NCBI GenBank assembly: GCA_002368685.1
Contig: DFEN01000069.1
Span: forward strand, 1 to 7,056
Direction: 5' to 3'
Origin: Lachnospiraceae bacterium UBA3801
GTDB taxonomy: Bacteria > Bacillota > Clostridia > Lachnospirales > Lachnospiraceae
DNA length: 7,056 bases
Both the position numbers and the translations under genes were made by a program. Shown here piece after piece: positions 6,828-7,056 of the stretch. How positions within the stretch are numbered: position 1 is the first letter of the stretch; every line of letters begins with the position of its first letter. The notes beneath the pieces were generated by a model. It worked only from the letters and a program-made list of their open reading frames with translations, did no database searches and had not been told where the DNA came from.

Positions 6828-7056
6828 GTGGAAGGATACAAGAAGGAATTTGTTGATTTTATGCTGGACTCCAATGTTCTTAAGTTTGGTGATTTCACAC
6901 TTAAGAGTGGTAGAAAATCTCCATTCTTTATGAATGCAGGTTTATATGTAACAGGAACTCAGCTTATGAAGCTGGGGGAGTACTATGCACAGGCTATTCA
7001 TAATACTTATGGAGATGATTTTGATATATTATTTGGACCTGCTTATAAAGGTATTC
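6828..7056 (+). CDS. pyrE: Orotate phosphoribosyltransferase, 5' part (runs off the window)
   Basis: PyrE converts orotate and PRPP to orotidine 5'-monophosphate, the fifth step of pyrimidine synthesis. The visible 76 residues begin with GTG at 6828, eight bases after a strong AGGAGGG ribosome site (6813-6819). No ATG is in a suitable position; the next in-frame ATG is codon 12. [19 protein letters not shown] (residues 20-38) is the characteristic N-terminal segment of bacterial orotate phosphoribosyltransferases, and LFGPAYKGI near the edge matches the conserved region before the second substrate loop. The PRPP-binding motif should lie beyond base 7056. A strong hairpin separates it from coaBC, so it is probably a different transcription unit, perhaps with other pyr genes downstream. 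Confidence 0.93.
   Translation, partial: MEGYKKEFVDFMLDSNVLKFGDFTLKSGRKSPFFMNAGLYVTGTQLMKLGEYYAQAIHNTYGDDFDILFGPAYKGI

Overview
The window is low-GC bacterial DNA with strong purine-rich Shine-Dalgarno sites, all genes on the + strand, and a codon and protein style typical of anaerobic Clostridia. Lachnospiraceae such as Butyrivibrio, Pseudobutyrivibrio or Roseburia relatives are the best guess; this is an inference from style and gene content, not a database match.

Layout. (1) Bases 1-2055 hold the 3' part of a multidomain signalling gene: remnant dimerisation helix, histidine-kinase ATPase domain, receiver domain, HPt domain, a strongly acidic hexad repeat and a small duplicated C-terminal module. 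The phosphoacceptor His of the kinase is replaced by Asn. (2) Bases 2056-2220 are a promoter and leader region in which the ribosome binding site of the next gene can be folded into a hairpin. (3) Bases 2221-6728 are a run of pantothenate/coenzyme A genes in the order panG, panB, panC, panD, coaBC. (4) A long foldback element (3960-4143) lies between panB and panC. (5) A strong hairpin (6771-6802) closes the run, followed by the 5' end of pyrE (6828 to the window edge), which starts with GTG.

How the genes work together. PanB makes ketopantoate from 2-oxoisovalerate, and PanG (a Rossmann/DUF2520 protein, not the classical PanE) reduces it to pantoate. PanD makes beta-alanine from aspartate, and PanC joins the two into pantothenate. 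After phosphorylation by a pantothenate kinase not present here, CoaBC adds cysteine and decarboxylates the product to 4'-phosphopantetheine. The cluster is therefore a nearly complete de novo route to the CoA precursor. PyrE belongs to pyrimidine synthesis and looks like the start of a separate unit.

The metabolic genes are ordinary. The points most worth a second look are the foldback element inside the operon, the sequesterable Shine-Dalgarno of panG, and the signalling protein with a missing phosphoacceptor and acidic repeat. I did not find a clearly new multi-gene system.
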